From contig NC_057811.1 of assembly GCF_018294505.1 (NCBI RefSeq), positions 21,618,579 to 21,682,578 on the forward strand: a stretch of DNA of 64,000 bases. The letters are read 5' to 3'. This DNA comes from Triticum aestivum. Taxonomy: Eukaryota; Streptophyta; Magnoliopsida; Poales; Poaceae. The position numbers and the translations under genes were made by a program. Every line of letters begins with the position of its first letter. Within the stretch, counting starts at the first letter, position 1. Positions 54,485 to 64,000 of this stretch are shown piece after piece. The notes under the pieces were generated by a model, which was given only the letters and a program-made list of their open reading frames with translations, was not told the origin of the DNA and did not search any database.

Positions 54485-54518
54485 TGTAAAAAACGCTCTT
54501 ATATTATGGGACGGAGGG
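54485..54518 (-). mobile_element. Truncated Stowaway end
   Basis: AAACGCTCTTATATTATGGG followed by ACGGAGGGAG is the right terminus of a Stowaway of the type at 19883-19963. The left half is missing. Confidence 0.6.
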
Positions 54519-54519
54519 A

Positions 54520-55047
54520 GTGCAATTCTATGCCGCCGCCAACACCCAGCTCCACCTCCACGCCGGAGAGTGGCCAGCTCCCGTGGGACTTGCGCTCATC
54601 CCTGACGATCTCCTATCGGAGATCTTCCTCCGCCTCTCCAATCCAGATGATCTCGTCCATGCCTCCGCCGCCTCATCACCGACCACTCCTTCCTCCGGCG
54701 GTTTCGCAGGCTCCACTCCACGCCCTTCCTCCGGCTGGTCCGCAGGCTCCACGCTCTGCCCTTCCTAGGCTTTCTCAATCCACGCAAAGTATTCCATCCT
54801 GTCAACCCACCTTAGCCCTCCGCATCGGCAGCCACCATGGTCGCCCTGGCCGCCAACTTCTCCTTTGCCTTCCCTCCCTGCCCCCACCGGCATATGGGCC
54901 GTACGAGACGTCCGTGATGGCAGCGTCCTCCTCGACAGACCCAACCAGCAGTACACGTATGAGGGGCAAAGAGTCCCCTTCACGGAGATGGTGGTGTGCG
55001 ACCCCTTGCATCGGTGGTATCTCCTGCTTCCCGATATCCTCGATTGA
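54520..55047 (+). pseudogene. F-box protein pseudogene
   Basis: The first frame (54520 to about 54672) ends in LIPDDLLSEIFLRLSNPDDL followed by VHASAA, a clear F-box, the motif by which such proteins bind SKP1 in SCF ubiquitin ligases. A frameshift follows; the next frame gives ITDHSFLRRFRRLH and a partly duplicated FLRLVRRLH, then LPFLGFLNPRKVFHP and a TAG near 54810. After another frameshift near 54893 the frame reads GIWAVRDVRDGSVLLDRP and VVCDPLHRWYLLLPDI, matching a large grass F-box family, before stopping at 55047. Two frameshifts, one stop and early truncation (the family is usually 350-450 residues) make it a pseudogene. Confidence 0.75.
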
Positions 55048-56075
55048 GAGTGGTTTTCTACACCCCAGCTCGATGCACCAACCAACGGTGCACCCACGCA
55101 AGAAAATATAGCAAAAAATTCGAAAACTTTGTGGGAATGATCATCAACAAATGTTATGAGCGCTTGCAAAGTTTGATAGTCAAATAACATTCGAGAAAGC
55201 TCTGTAAAAAAAGACAAAATCATTGAAAATTAGTCAAAATCTATGTGCATTGTTTGAATAGTTTTGTAGTTTTGTCTTTTTTGTACAGAGCTCCTCAATT
55301 GCTATTTGACGAAAATCCTTATTTGGTAAACGCTACATGCCATACAATTTCTCTTATGCTTATTTATGTTAGACGTAAGGTTACACTGCTGGTATGGTTC
55401 AAATTAAAACCTGAGCCATCATTACAACCGATGCATCTCCTTTATATGATATGAGGTAAAGTAGGTTACACTGCTGGTATGGTTCAAATCTACAGAAGTG
55501 CTCAGTGGAGTTATCATTGAAATAGCGAGAATAGCTTGTGCTATTTAACTTTTTGAATTGAGACAATCTTCTGAAGATTAATTAGAGGCAGGGCAACCAT
55601 GCGTTTTAGACTGTTTAATCTTCTCACCCGCCTCTACCTCACTCCTCCAGGGCACAAACCAAATGTACGTAGATGATTAGTTTTGTGTAGGATGGCAGAG
55701 GACACACATCTTTTGCAGCCTTTTCGAAAAACACATCTTTTGCAGTAGAACCCTTAGTTTTCCAAGTTAGAAATTCGGTATTCTAGTTGGCAATTTTCTG
55801 AAGTCCTGCTACATGAAGCTACCATATATTTCATGACTGTTAAGTTCTTTGAGGATCCAACTCCTTATGTGTACATGTCTTTGTATGACTATGTATTCCA
55901 ACTTGTATTGCAAATCACAATGATAAACACTAAAAGTACGTAATTGCTGGTACATATCAGAAATTTTGTCGAGGTCGATAACATACCAGTGTGACTCAGT
56001 AGTCAGTACATAGTGTTTTGAACATTGGTTTTTCATGTATTGCCTTTTCTAATTCCTATTATCTCAGATTTCATA
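55048..56075. other. Spacer with a hairpin and a short direct repeat
   Basis: GTTACACTGCTGGTATGGTT occurs at about 55380 and again at 55465. A hairpin lies at 55179-55310. No gene is seen. Confidence 0.5.
55179..55310. repeat. Inverted repeat, 41-bp arms
   Basis: 55179-55219 pairs with 55270-55310: AGCTCTGTAAAAAAAGACAA against TTGTCTTTTTTGTACAGAGC, with GTCAAATA against TATTTGAC at the base. There are a few mismatches and a 50-bp loop. It is probably the core of a MITE. Confidence 0.7.
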
Positions 56076-56077
56076 TA

Positions 56078-56235
56078 CTCCCTCCATTCCTAAATATAAA
56101 TCTTTTAGAGATTCCAATGAAGAACTACATATGGAGCAAAATGAGTGAATCTACACTCTAAAATATGTTTATATACATCCATATGTAGTTTGTATTGAAA
56201 TCTCTAAGAAGACTTATATTTAGAAATGGAGAGAG
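56078..56235. mobile_element. Stowaway MITE
   Basis: CTCCCTCCATTCCTAAATAT at the left and ATATTTAGAAATGGAGAGAG at the right, flanked by TA (56076-56077 and 56236-56237). It is 158 bp. Confidence 0.88.
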
Positions 56236-56237
56236 TA

Positions 56238-56544
56238 TATATTAGCTATTATGCTTCTTCTAGTGCTTTTCTACCTAGCAATTTACCAAGTGTTTCTCTT
56301 TGAACACAAACTACTGAATGTCTAATAATTTCCATATATTGGGCAGTTACTTATGATGGTGCTGGGAAAGAGAGGTCGCAAGGAACGGTCTGCACGCCTG
56401 GACATCTGTCCCCCTGCAGTACTTCTTGTATGTCAGAGGATCTTGTTCCGGAACAAGGTGTGAAGGTGCTACGAGCTGAAGAGCCCGTAGATGCCGTTGC
56501 TGCAGGTCAGGCGGGTATGTTGAGGATAGGAGGACGCAGATTTT
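56238..56544. other. Spacer, nothing recognised
   Basis: A 66-codon plus-strand frame (56430-56630) has no domain and overlaps the foldback element. Confidence 0.4.
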
Positions 56545-56985
56545 TTGAACACCTGCACCCAGGCCTATCTATCTTAGCTCTCCAAAATTGCTTTGAGATC
56601 TGTGCAACACAACTAACATTTTACATGTAAATTTCTCTTTTTCGTTTCTCTCATATAGAACATGTCTTGAATCTCAAACTTTGCAGCACAATAAAGCTTC
56701 CTAACTAGAACGTGGGATCAAACATTCATATTTTTTGGTCCGACATAAATTCTAAAAATAAGATTTTTTAACAAAAAAAATCTTAATTCGTATATTTATA
56801 TTGGACGAAAAAATCTGAAAGTTTTATCCCATATTCTAGATAGAAACCTTTGCTGTGCTGTGGAAGTTTGAAGTTCAAAATATGTTCTACGTGAGAGAAA
56901 CAAAAAAGAGAAATGTGCTTGTACAAATCGCGATGCGAAAAATGGATGGCTAGGATAGACGGGCCTGGCTGCAGGTGTTTTAAAA
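56545..56985. mobile_element. Foldback element with ~200-bp arms
   Basis: The left arm (AACACCTGCACCCAGGCC, CTATCTATCTTAGC, CTCTTTTTCGTTTCTCTC) is inverted on the right (GGCCTGGCTGCAGGTGTT and so on). The arms meet near 56770 at AAGATTTTTTAACAAA. The arms are about 80-85% similar by eye. The long inverted repeat suggests a Mutator-type or other foldback MITE. No target duplication was identified. Confidence 0.6.
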
Positions 56986-57394
56986 CATATTTTCGGAGGA
57001 TAGGAGATAGCAGTAACTGAGGTTATGCTGAGAGCCTGAGACTCCATAGTTGGCCACAGGTTGGTCAGTAATAGGGTGCTTTTGGCTCTGATTGGTCCGT
57101 TATATGGACATCTAAAATTAACCTGTGTTTAATCTCGTATACTTTTATATGACCATGATCATGCGTCTGTCAGTCATATAAGGTGGCGAGAGCATTAACC
57201 ACGGCGTAGTTTACGCACAATCAGTAGGTTAATTAAGATGATGTAAAAAGGAAAAGTGATTGTGATCTCGCTCCCTGCACATCGCTGTAGGTGCTGTTGC
57301 TAGAAGCATCTAGAACAAAACTAGTGCAGTACCATTTGGAAATCAAGAAGAAGTGCCAAGGAACTAGTTGTTACACGTGGTGAATCGAATGGAC
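56986..57394. other. Spacer, nothing recognised
   Basis: No gene or transposon end is supported. Confidence 0.5.
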
Positions 57395-57926
57395 GTTGTT
57401 GTTAGAAGGGATAGAGAGGAATTGGTGAAATTGTTCGTTGTATTGCTTGAGCCTCATGGGCATATATATAGGAGTACATGATCATCTTGGAGTACAAGGC
57501 AAGCCAGAATATTTCCTAGTCTAACCTATGTTTCCAATCTAATCAATATACTCAACATCCCCCCGCAGTCACAACGGTAGCGACGCAGACAGTGAGACTG
57601 GAGAAGAATCCGAAGGCACGCCGACGGACCCCCCCCCCCCCCCACACAGTCATAACGGTCGATGCATCACGAAGATGTGGCTGGAGTGGAAACCGACGAG
57701 GTTGCTCAAGCAAGGCGGTAGCCCTTTTTGCCGTTTGCCGAGATAGCCGAGAGCTTTGGTGGTGGAACCGTGGTCGAGGTAGCCGTGCGAAGAATGCCGG
57801 GGTCGAGGTCGAGTCGGGGTAGCCGGTGTCGAGGAAGTAGCCGTGGAGCTGCGGGCGCAAAGTGGCGCCGAGTTAGGCATGGGCGCAGTAGTGTCGAAGT
57901 AGTGGTGCGTCGGGAGGAAGATGTTG

Positions 57927-58130
57927 TTGACTACGCGTCGCGGCGGGTTTGCCAAGTCCGGGGACACAACGTGGACGAAGGCACGCACCGGTGTTGCCAG
58001 CACCGGGCATGCGTAGACGGACGAAGACGAAGTTGACGAAGCGTCGTGCCAGGCTTGCCAGGCTCGGGGGACATGTCGTGGACGAAGGCATGCATCGGTG
58101 CTGCCAGCACCGGGCATGTGTAGACAGGGA
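57927..58130. repeat. Two ~112-bp tandem repeats in the short-LTR element
   Basis: GACGAAGGCACGCACCGGTG with TTGCCAGCACCGGGCATGCG is repeated with few changes at 57973 and 58081, preceded each time by a TTGCCA-CGGGGGACA block. Confidence 0.75.
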
Positions 58131-58554
58131 CCTGCATGAGTTGTACGCCATGTCGGAGAAGTCGAAGGGGCCAGTAGAGAATAACTCGACGACGATTGCG
58201 GCGTCCATCAGCGCGGGGCCGATGTCACCAACGATGGTCGAAGTAGACGAAGTGGTCGGGGTAGATGACGGCGACGTTGGCGACGAGCTGGTGCTGGACG
58301 AAGATGAAGGGGTGGACCGGCGGCGCGGCTACGGTGAGCGAGCTGCAGCGGCGCCGAAGAAGAGCGACGGCGACGGCCTGACGACGGCGGCGACAGCTTG
58401 GTTAGGAGCACGGTGGCGATGCTCGAAGTAGGCGAGGAGAACCCAACAACATGACGAAGACGGGTGCGGACAGTGGCGTTCCCGTGCCAAGGGAGGCGGC
58501 GCGGCGCATGCCACGTGAAGTCAACGCGTGGGGACGCCGGAGTGGACCACGGGC

Positions 58555-58960
58555 CACAGCGCTACGGCCCGAAGGGGCGACGCAGCGGTGGCGGGGAGAT
58601 CGGCGGCATGAAGACCTCGGGGCGGCGGCGGTGACCGCAGGACGCGGCGCTACAGACCGAAGGGGCGGCGCAGCGATGGAGCGCGGGTCGGTGCAACCGC
58701 GGGGACGGCCTCGGGCGACGGCGTGGATCGTGTGCCACGCTCGCTACTGCCCAATGGAGCGACGCAGCGGCGGCGCGAGGGTCGTTTGCAGCCACCAGGA
58801 CGGCCTGGAGCGGACGACCTCGAGGAGGCGATGGACCGCGGGCCGCGACACTACGGCCTGAAGGGGCGACGCAGCGGTGACGCGGATCGATGCAGCCACG
58901 GAAGAGAACCACGGGGCGGCGACGCTGTGGCCCGACGAGGCGACGCAGCGGCAGCCCGAT
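58555..58960. repeat. Five degenerate GC-rich tandem repeats in the short-LTR element
   Basis: The core CTACGGCCCGAAGGGGCGAC followed by GCAGCGG recurs at about 58561, 58648, 58744, 58851 and 58926, spaced 75-107 bp. Long frames crossing it on both strands reflect GC content. Confidence 0.75.
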
Positions 58961-59906
58961 GCTCGATCGGTGAGAGATGAGTTGTATTTAGAACAATCTT
59001 CACGGGATCTTGCGAAACCGCGCGCAGACAGATGATTAGACCGGAGGCGCAGGGAACAAGATCGAGAAGACGCTGACGGGCAAATAAGCCATCGCGCGAC
59101 CGGGCAGAAACACACGGGTGCATGGACTCGTGCAGGCAAGCACACCCTTGCGGGATGCAACAACTGCAGGCTGCAGCACCCAAGACCTGCATGGACAGAT
59201 GGTCATGTGTGTGGTCCAGCCATAGCATGGCTTGGAGAGCCAACGTGAGTGGCCGGTCACACCGGGGCATGCGCCAGCGACCAACAACGCCCGCGCGCGG
59301 CGGCTGCAGTAGCCTCGGGCCACGCTGTGCAGATCCACCAGCCATGGACGGTGCGAGCAGCGGCGGGCCACACGGTGCGGACCAGCGAGCCAGCCGCCTC
59401 ATGAACGACGAAGATGCTGGTGGAGTTGACGGCAATGATAAAGTAGAGGCTGGTGCAGTCGCTGTCAGGTCCGAGTAGAGGCATGCTGTAGATGACAGAC
59501 GGCGGCGGCGACACAAACTGATCTATAGATCGGAGAACCAAAAAAGAACACCGATCAAACGACTGGCGAGAGAAAAGAAATCCGTATCAATTGACCGGGA
59601 AAAAGACTTTTTAGGGCACGCGATCGGCGGACGAAGCCTAGGTACGGGCGGCGCGGCCCCCGGCGGCGGTCATGGAGGCCGACCGCCCCGGGGGCGGCGC
59701 GCGGGTGCAGAAGCGGCGGCGGCTATGGTTTAGGATCGAAGTAAGGCTGATACCATGTTAGAAGGGACAGAGAGGAATTGGTGGAATTGTTCGTTGTATT
59801 GCTTGAGTCTCATGAATATATATATATATAGGAGTGCATGATCATTTTGAAGTACAAGGCAAGCCAGAATATTTGCTAATCTAACAGCATTGTACTCAAC
59901 AGTTGT

Positions 59907-60675
59907 GTGAGGCAAAACTAGGCACGTCACCTCGAACGGTAGCATGTTTGCTCGTCCGCTGGATGAAGGAGCTCTCGGTGGTGAGGGCATGGACTGATGG
60001 TCGTTCTCCAACGGTATGAACTGATCGCCGAATGCTTGTGGGCGGAACACCGAGCCGTCGTACCTGAGACTGGGAGATGTCCCAAAAAAACCGTTACCTG
60101 ACAGTTAGACCTTGTGCATACTGTGCTGAGCATCCCTCTCCTGTTCTGCTCCTGCACTTGCAGCCATGCCAGTCTGTGGCTCTGTGCACATGGTTTTGTG
60201 AGCTGCATGCACCCTGTAAATTGCTTTCTTTCTCGATCCGTATATATCAATTAAAATGACACACAAGCTTTCGTATTCACAAAAAAAGGATCTCACCGAT
60301 GCCATGGCCATCATGCCTTCTGTATAGGGCATACGGTTATGCCTTTGGGCTATATGTGAGATATAATTCTGCAATCTATTTGGCGTCGGTGCAGCGTGGG
60401 TTTGTGGAAAAACGGAAGAGGATGGTGAGGAGAAGAGGACGATCGTAGGAGCGGTAGAAAATGCATCTAGACGTCAGGGGTAGAGATGGTGCCTCTACAA
60501 TTGTTTTTACCTGACTAGAGATCTGTACTTCTAGGACTCTAATCACGTTCGTTTACATGATCTGAACAGTATATTTAAGATTTAGAGTTTAAATTTACTT
60601 GTTTTCTATGAAATATCTTTATCTGGAATACGCCATATATTACAGTAGAAGAATGGGTATAGAACCCAACACAAT
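59907..60675. other. Spacer between two retroelements
   Basis: No supportable gene. A stretch at 60090-60260 with CTGTAAATTGC and TCAATTAAAATG resembles a plant 3' UTR, but no upstream coding region was identified. Confidence 0.35.
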
Positions 60676-60889
60676 GTACATTTTTTTTAGAACGAAGACG
60701 TCAGATGCGTCCGGCTTTAACTTAATAAAGCCCCCAACAGGCAGCGTAACATGACATAAGTCTTAGTACAACACCAACCAAAAGCCTAACCGGCCCAGAC
60801 ACGAATGCGATCGGAACTAAATAAAGCAAAGGTCAATCCGGCCAGCCACAAGATACAAGGCTGAAGCTCGTACAGAGCACGCAGGCTCG

Positions 60890-63163
60890 TCAGGCCGCAA
60901 AAGGAACCACCTCGTCGGTAGTGGTCGAAGGCTCCCTAGCCATCACATACACTTGCATCAGACGGTCTTGGGCATTCTTGAGAATCTCAGCATCCTTGCG
61001 CCTCCCCAACGGACTCCACTGCTGCAAGAAGAGGTTGCATTTGTAGATAATATTAGCCGGAGGAGTTGGAAAGCAACCCTCAATAGTCAACTTGTTCCTA
61101 GTAAGCCATAGTGCCCAAAACAGTGCCCCTACACAGCTCCACACGACCCGCTTGGCTGGCCCTTGGATCGCATCTAAAATATGGACAAGCTCTGCCGCCG
61201 ATCTAGGGTCCCATTGAACTCCTGCGGCCGTGCGCACCGCACTCCACGCGAATCTCGCCAGTGAACAACCAAAGAAGACGTGATTAGCGTCCTCTGGTGT
61301 ACCACATAGCGCGCAAGGCCCCGAGGCAGGGCCATTGCGCTTGGCTACATTCAAGGAGGTGGGAAGTTTATCTCGGAACATCTGCCAGAGAAACAGTTTG
61401 ATCTTCAGTGGCAACCGAGCTTTCCGCACCCCCCTTATCACGAGTTGCGCCGACCCTTGGCACATCTTGTGATAAAGCGACTTCACCGTGAACTTGCCTG
61501 AATTCGTGAGTGCCCAACTCACGGTGTCTGGTTGGTCCGAGATAGCTGTTAAGCTGATCATCTGAAGCAAGGTCGCTAGGCTAGCTTGCTCCTGCCCGCT
61601 AAGTTCACGTTTGAAATGAATTTCCAGAGGCGTTGCCGCAAGCACCTCCGCCACGGACTGGGCCGGGTCCACCGCAATGTCGTACAAATCCCGGAATTCG
61701 GCCCATAAGGGCTGGGTCCCTATCCAGAGATCGGTCCAGAAGCGGGTGGACCGGTCGTTCCCGATTGAGAATTTTGCCCCCATGGCAAATGCCGGTTTGA
61801 TCTTCTGTAGATCATTCCAGAAGGGGGATCCCCTTGTCCGGCCCTCGAAAAAATTCCCGTTGGGGAAGTATTTTGCCCTTAGGAGCTCAACCCAAAGCCC
61901 GGACGCCCCCTGGACAATTTTCCAGATCCATTTACACATCAACGCGATGTTTAGGATCCTCGTGTTAGTGATCCCAAGGCCTCCCAAGGCTTTGGGTCGA
62001 CACACCCATGCCCATTTAACCATATGGTACTTGCGATTAGGGTCCGTTCCTTCCCAAAATAATTTGGCCCGAGGTGTGTCCATCTTGGCGTGTACCCCTT
62101 CCGCCAACAAAAAGAGGCCCATGGCAAACATGGGCAAGGATGAAAGGCTCGAGTTGGTGAGAACGAGCCTTGCAGCCTTCGAGAGGAATTTACCTCTCCA
62201 GGGGCAAACCCTACCCCTGACTTTGGCACACAGAGGTTCCCAATCCTCAATCGTGGGCCGTTTTGTGTCCACTGGGAGGCCAAGGTACGTAAACGGAAAT
62301 TTGCCCACTTTGCAGTTGAGCAAATCGGCTATACGTCGACCCTCCTCTGGCTCTACCCCCAAGTAGAGCACTTCGCACTTGTGGAAATTAATTTTGAGAC
62401 CTGACATAAGCTCAAAACTGAGAAGAATCGCCTTGACCGTGGCAATATTGTGGTGGTCCGGACGAAACATCAGCAGCTTGTCATCCGCGTACTGAAGGTG
62501 CGTCACTCCCCCTGGAATGAGGTGGCCGACCAACCCTTTGATATGGCCTGTCGCAGCCGCTTTGCTAAGCATAGCGGACAACGCGTCAACTACAAAGTTG
62601 AACAAGAGCGGGGACATTGGGTCTCCCTGTCGTAGTCCCCGTTTGTTACGGAAGAAGTGCCCTACTTCTCCGTTCACCGAGATAGCAGTCTGTCCTCCCG
62701 AGACCAGCTGCATTACTCTATGAACCCAAACCGCCGAAAAACCGCGACTAAGGACCTGACGAAGGAAGTCCCAATTAACCCGGTCGTAGGCCTTCTCGAA
62801 ATCGAGCTTCAGAAGAATGGCCGGTTCGTTGGTTCGTTTGAGTTCATGAACGATCTCCTGCAGGGCTAGCGGACGCTCCAGGATGTTGCGGCCGCAAATG
62901 AACACGGATTGGTTGCGATGAATCGCTCTGTGGGCTACCGGACCTAGGCGCGTGGCACAAGCTTTAGCACAAATCTTAAAAGGAACATTAATGAGCGCGA
63001 TCGGGCGGAATTGTCTGATGTTGTCTGCCCCTTGAACTTTTGGAATAAGAGGCAGGACCCCAAAGTTGAGCCGCGCTATGTCTACCGTGCCACGCATAAA
63101 TCCGTTACATATCTCAAAAATTGGGCCTCTAAGGATCGGCCAGAAACGTTTGAACATAGCCAC
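60890..63163 (-). pseudogene. LINE ORF2: reverse transcriptase and zinc-binding region (757 codons)
   Basis: The frame contains LNFGVLPLIPKVQGA, FRPIALINVPFKICAKACA, QSVFICGRNILERPLALQEI, LLKLDFEKAYDRVNW (first Asp), GLRQGDPMSPLLFN and YADD (about residues 224-227), so the RT active site is intact. After RT come KALGGLGITNTRILN and, near residue 615, the zinc-binding CALCGTPEDANHVFFGC. It ends TTDEVVPFAA without RNase H. The first Met here is not the true start: the frame upstream (63082-63540) encodes the preceding RT part and is shifted by a single missing base near 63160. Confidence 0.9.
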
Positions 63164-63588
63164 CGGCCAACCATCCGGGCGGGCGCCGTGTCCGTTTTCA
63201 TGCCCATCAGGGCAGCGTCTATCTCTTCTAGGAGGAAAGCAAGCCCCAGCTCGTCATTTTCCCCAGCCAGAATACGCTGGGAATGGTCCCAAACAGTCGT
63301 ACGAAGGCCAACCCTCTGCGCCTCGCACGCCCTCATCAGGTTAAGGTAGAACTCGTATATATGACGAGAAATGTCTTCTTGTCGCAACAGCAGCCCCTGC
63401 TCCGATTGCAACCTAAGGATTGCGCATTTTCTACGGCGACCGTTAGCGTAAGCCTGGAAGTACTTAGTATTTGCATCACCCTTGAGAGTCCACTTCAGGC
63501 CCCCCTGGCGACGCCAATACTCCTCCTCACCGCGTAGCAACGCTTCAACCTGTCCCTCGAGGGCGTATCGATGCGCCCACTCGTGCTC
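63082..63588 (-). pseudogene. LINE ORF2: linker and start of reverse transcriptase
   Basis: It reads WTLKGDANTKYFQAYANGRR, the usual linker before RT, and continues to MKTDTAPARM, where the expected proline/glycine-rich start of RT is lost to a one-base deletion. It is in frame with 63589-63981 apart from the TAG at 63589-63591. Confidence 0.8.
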
Positions 63589-63981
63589 CTAGAAGGCACG
63601 CGTGTCCGCCTCGGCGTCAATCCTCGCGATCTCCGCAAGGATCGACGACTTGAGCACTTTGGCATCCCTCCCTAGGTTGGCTCCCCACCCCTTGAGGCTT
63701 GCCCTGAGCCGTGCCCCTACCATGTTCCAGAATTCCATCGGGCCCCTTTGGGGCCCGGCCTGGTTAACGCACGCCCACCACTTCTCTTTGAAGATATCGT
63801 CGAAACCTGGTGTTTCAAACCAGGCCGTCTCGAAGAAAAACCGTGAACTACGCCTCTGTCTGTCCTCCCCCGAGGAGTAAATTAGCGGAACATGATCCGA
63901 ACCGATCCTCGTTTCGGCGATCAGTGTATAGAGAGGGTATCCCATCTCCCACTCCGGTGACATGAACACCCGATCCAACAC
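63589..63981 (-). pseudogene. LINE ORF2: endonuclease C-terminal part
   Basis: LDRVFMSPEWEMGYP and RIGSDHVPLIY are the terminal blocks of the APE-type endonuclease, including the conserved Ser-Asp-His. The upstream part lies beyond the window. The frame ends at a TAG, after which the same frame stays open. Confidence 0.8.
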
Positions 63982-64000
63982 CGAACGGACCGGGTCTAAT

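Larger units (their letters stand above)
57400..59901 (-). mobile_element. Short-LTR retroelement without recognisable gag-pol
   Basis: LTR-like ends at 57400-57557 (158 bp) and 59756-59901 (146 bp) both begin TGTTAGAAGGGA and end CTCAACA. The target duplication GTTGT is perfect (57395-57399 and 59902-59906). The primer site TGGTATCAGCC (minus strand, 59745-59755) abuts one LTR and a purine tract CTGCGGGGGGA (57558-57568) the other, so the element is on the minus strand. The 2.2-kb interior is GC-rich with tandem repeats. No retroviral-type protein domain is visible. It is TRIM/LARD-like in organisation. Confidence 0.85.
60680..64000 (-). mobile_element. Second LINE, cut by the window edge
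   Basis: The 3' end is an A-run (T-run near 60681-60689). ORF2 runs from the window edge to 60890 on the minus strand in the order endonuclease C-terminus, linker, reverse transcriptase, zinc-binding region. No RNase H is present. One TAG and one frameshift break it. It is a different LINE family from 49059-54415. Confidence 0.9.

Noticed and set aside
58449..58980. Overlapping 85-136 codon ORFs in the short-LTR element as genes
   Set aside because: They cross GC-rich tandem repeats in several frames on both strands with no domain; treated as compositional artefacts.

Overview
The window looks like nuclear DNA of a Triticeae grass (wheat, goatgrass, barley or rye group). The evidence is the repeat content: long Copia LTRs of the Angela/WIS/BARE kind, Stowaway MITEs with CTCCCTCC ends flanked by TA, PIF/Harbinger MITEs flanked by TTA/TAA, a CACTA element with TTTGCCGTC subterminal repeats, tRNA-derived SINEs and two large L1-type LINEs. 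Four N runs mark a draft assembly. I see one convincing intact host gene, one F-box pseudogene, and otherwise transposable elements and low-copy spacer. Family names are recognised by eye, not by database search.

Layout. 0-2 kb: a solo Copia LTR with a perfect 5-bp target duplication. 1.7-3 kb: nested MITEs. 3-12 kb: low-copy spacer with SINEs, MITEs and a direct segmental duplication (about 2.9-3.8 kb and 6.9-7.8 kb). 12.3-13.6 kb: an intronless, GC-rich WD40 gene that I recognise as a RUP1/RUP2 homologue (UV-B photoreceptor pathway repressor), with a seven-codon upstream ORF overlapping its start codon. Three pairs of diverged inverted-repeat segments lie nested on either side of this gene, which suggests an old inverted duplication. 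15.9-25.3 kb: a second Harbinger-type element, LINE fragments, a hAT-like MITE, Stowaways and a SINE.

25.3-38.9 kb is a nest: a Harbinger-type element was split by a complete Copia retrotransposon (25409-37205, minus strand). That Copia element was in turn hit by a CACTA transposon (28396-30020) and by an Angela-type LTR that now survives as a solo LTR (34263-35937). 39.2-47.6 kb: a SINE split by an 8.2-kb LTR retroelement (39303-47479, minus). Its interior holds a reading frame of about 1,500 codons broken by a single TAG and has no complete reverse transcriptase or integrase domain that I can recognise; its LTRs carry an array of CCGGATGTCCGG-type palindromes. 49.0-54.4 kb: a LINE bounded by a 13-bp target duplication, lacking ORF1, with a solo LTR in its leader. 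54.5-55.1 kb: F-box pseudogene. 57.4-59.9 kb: a short-LTR retroelement with no recognisable gag or pol. 60.7 kb to the window end: a second LINE, cut by the window edge.

The genes do not form a pathway. The host content is the RUP-like gene, and the rest is layered insertion history that can be ordered from target duplications and interruptions. The best candidates for something undescribed are the 8.2-kb LTR element with its giant ORF and palindrome array, the short-LTR element, and the decayed inverted repeat around the RUP-like gene.
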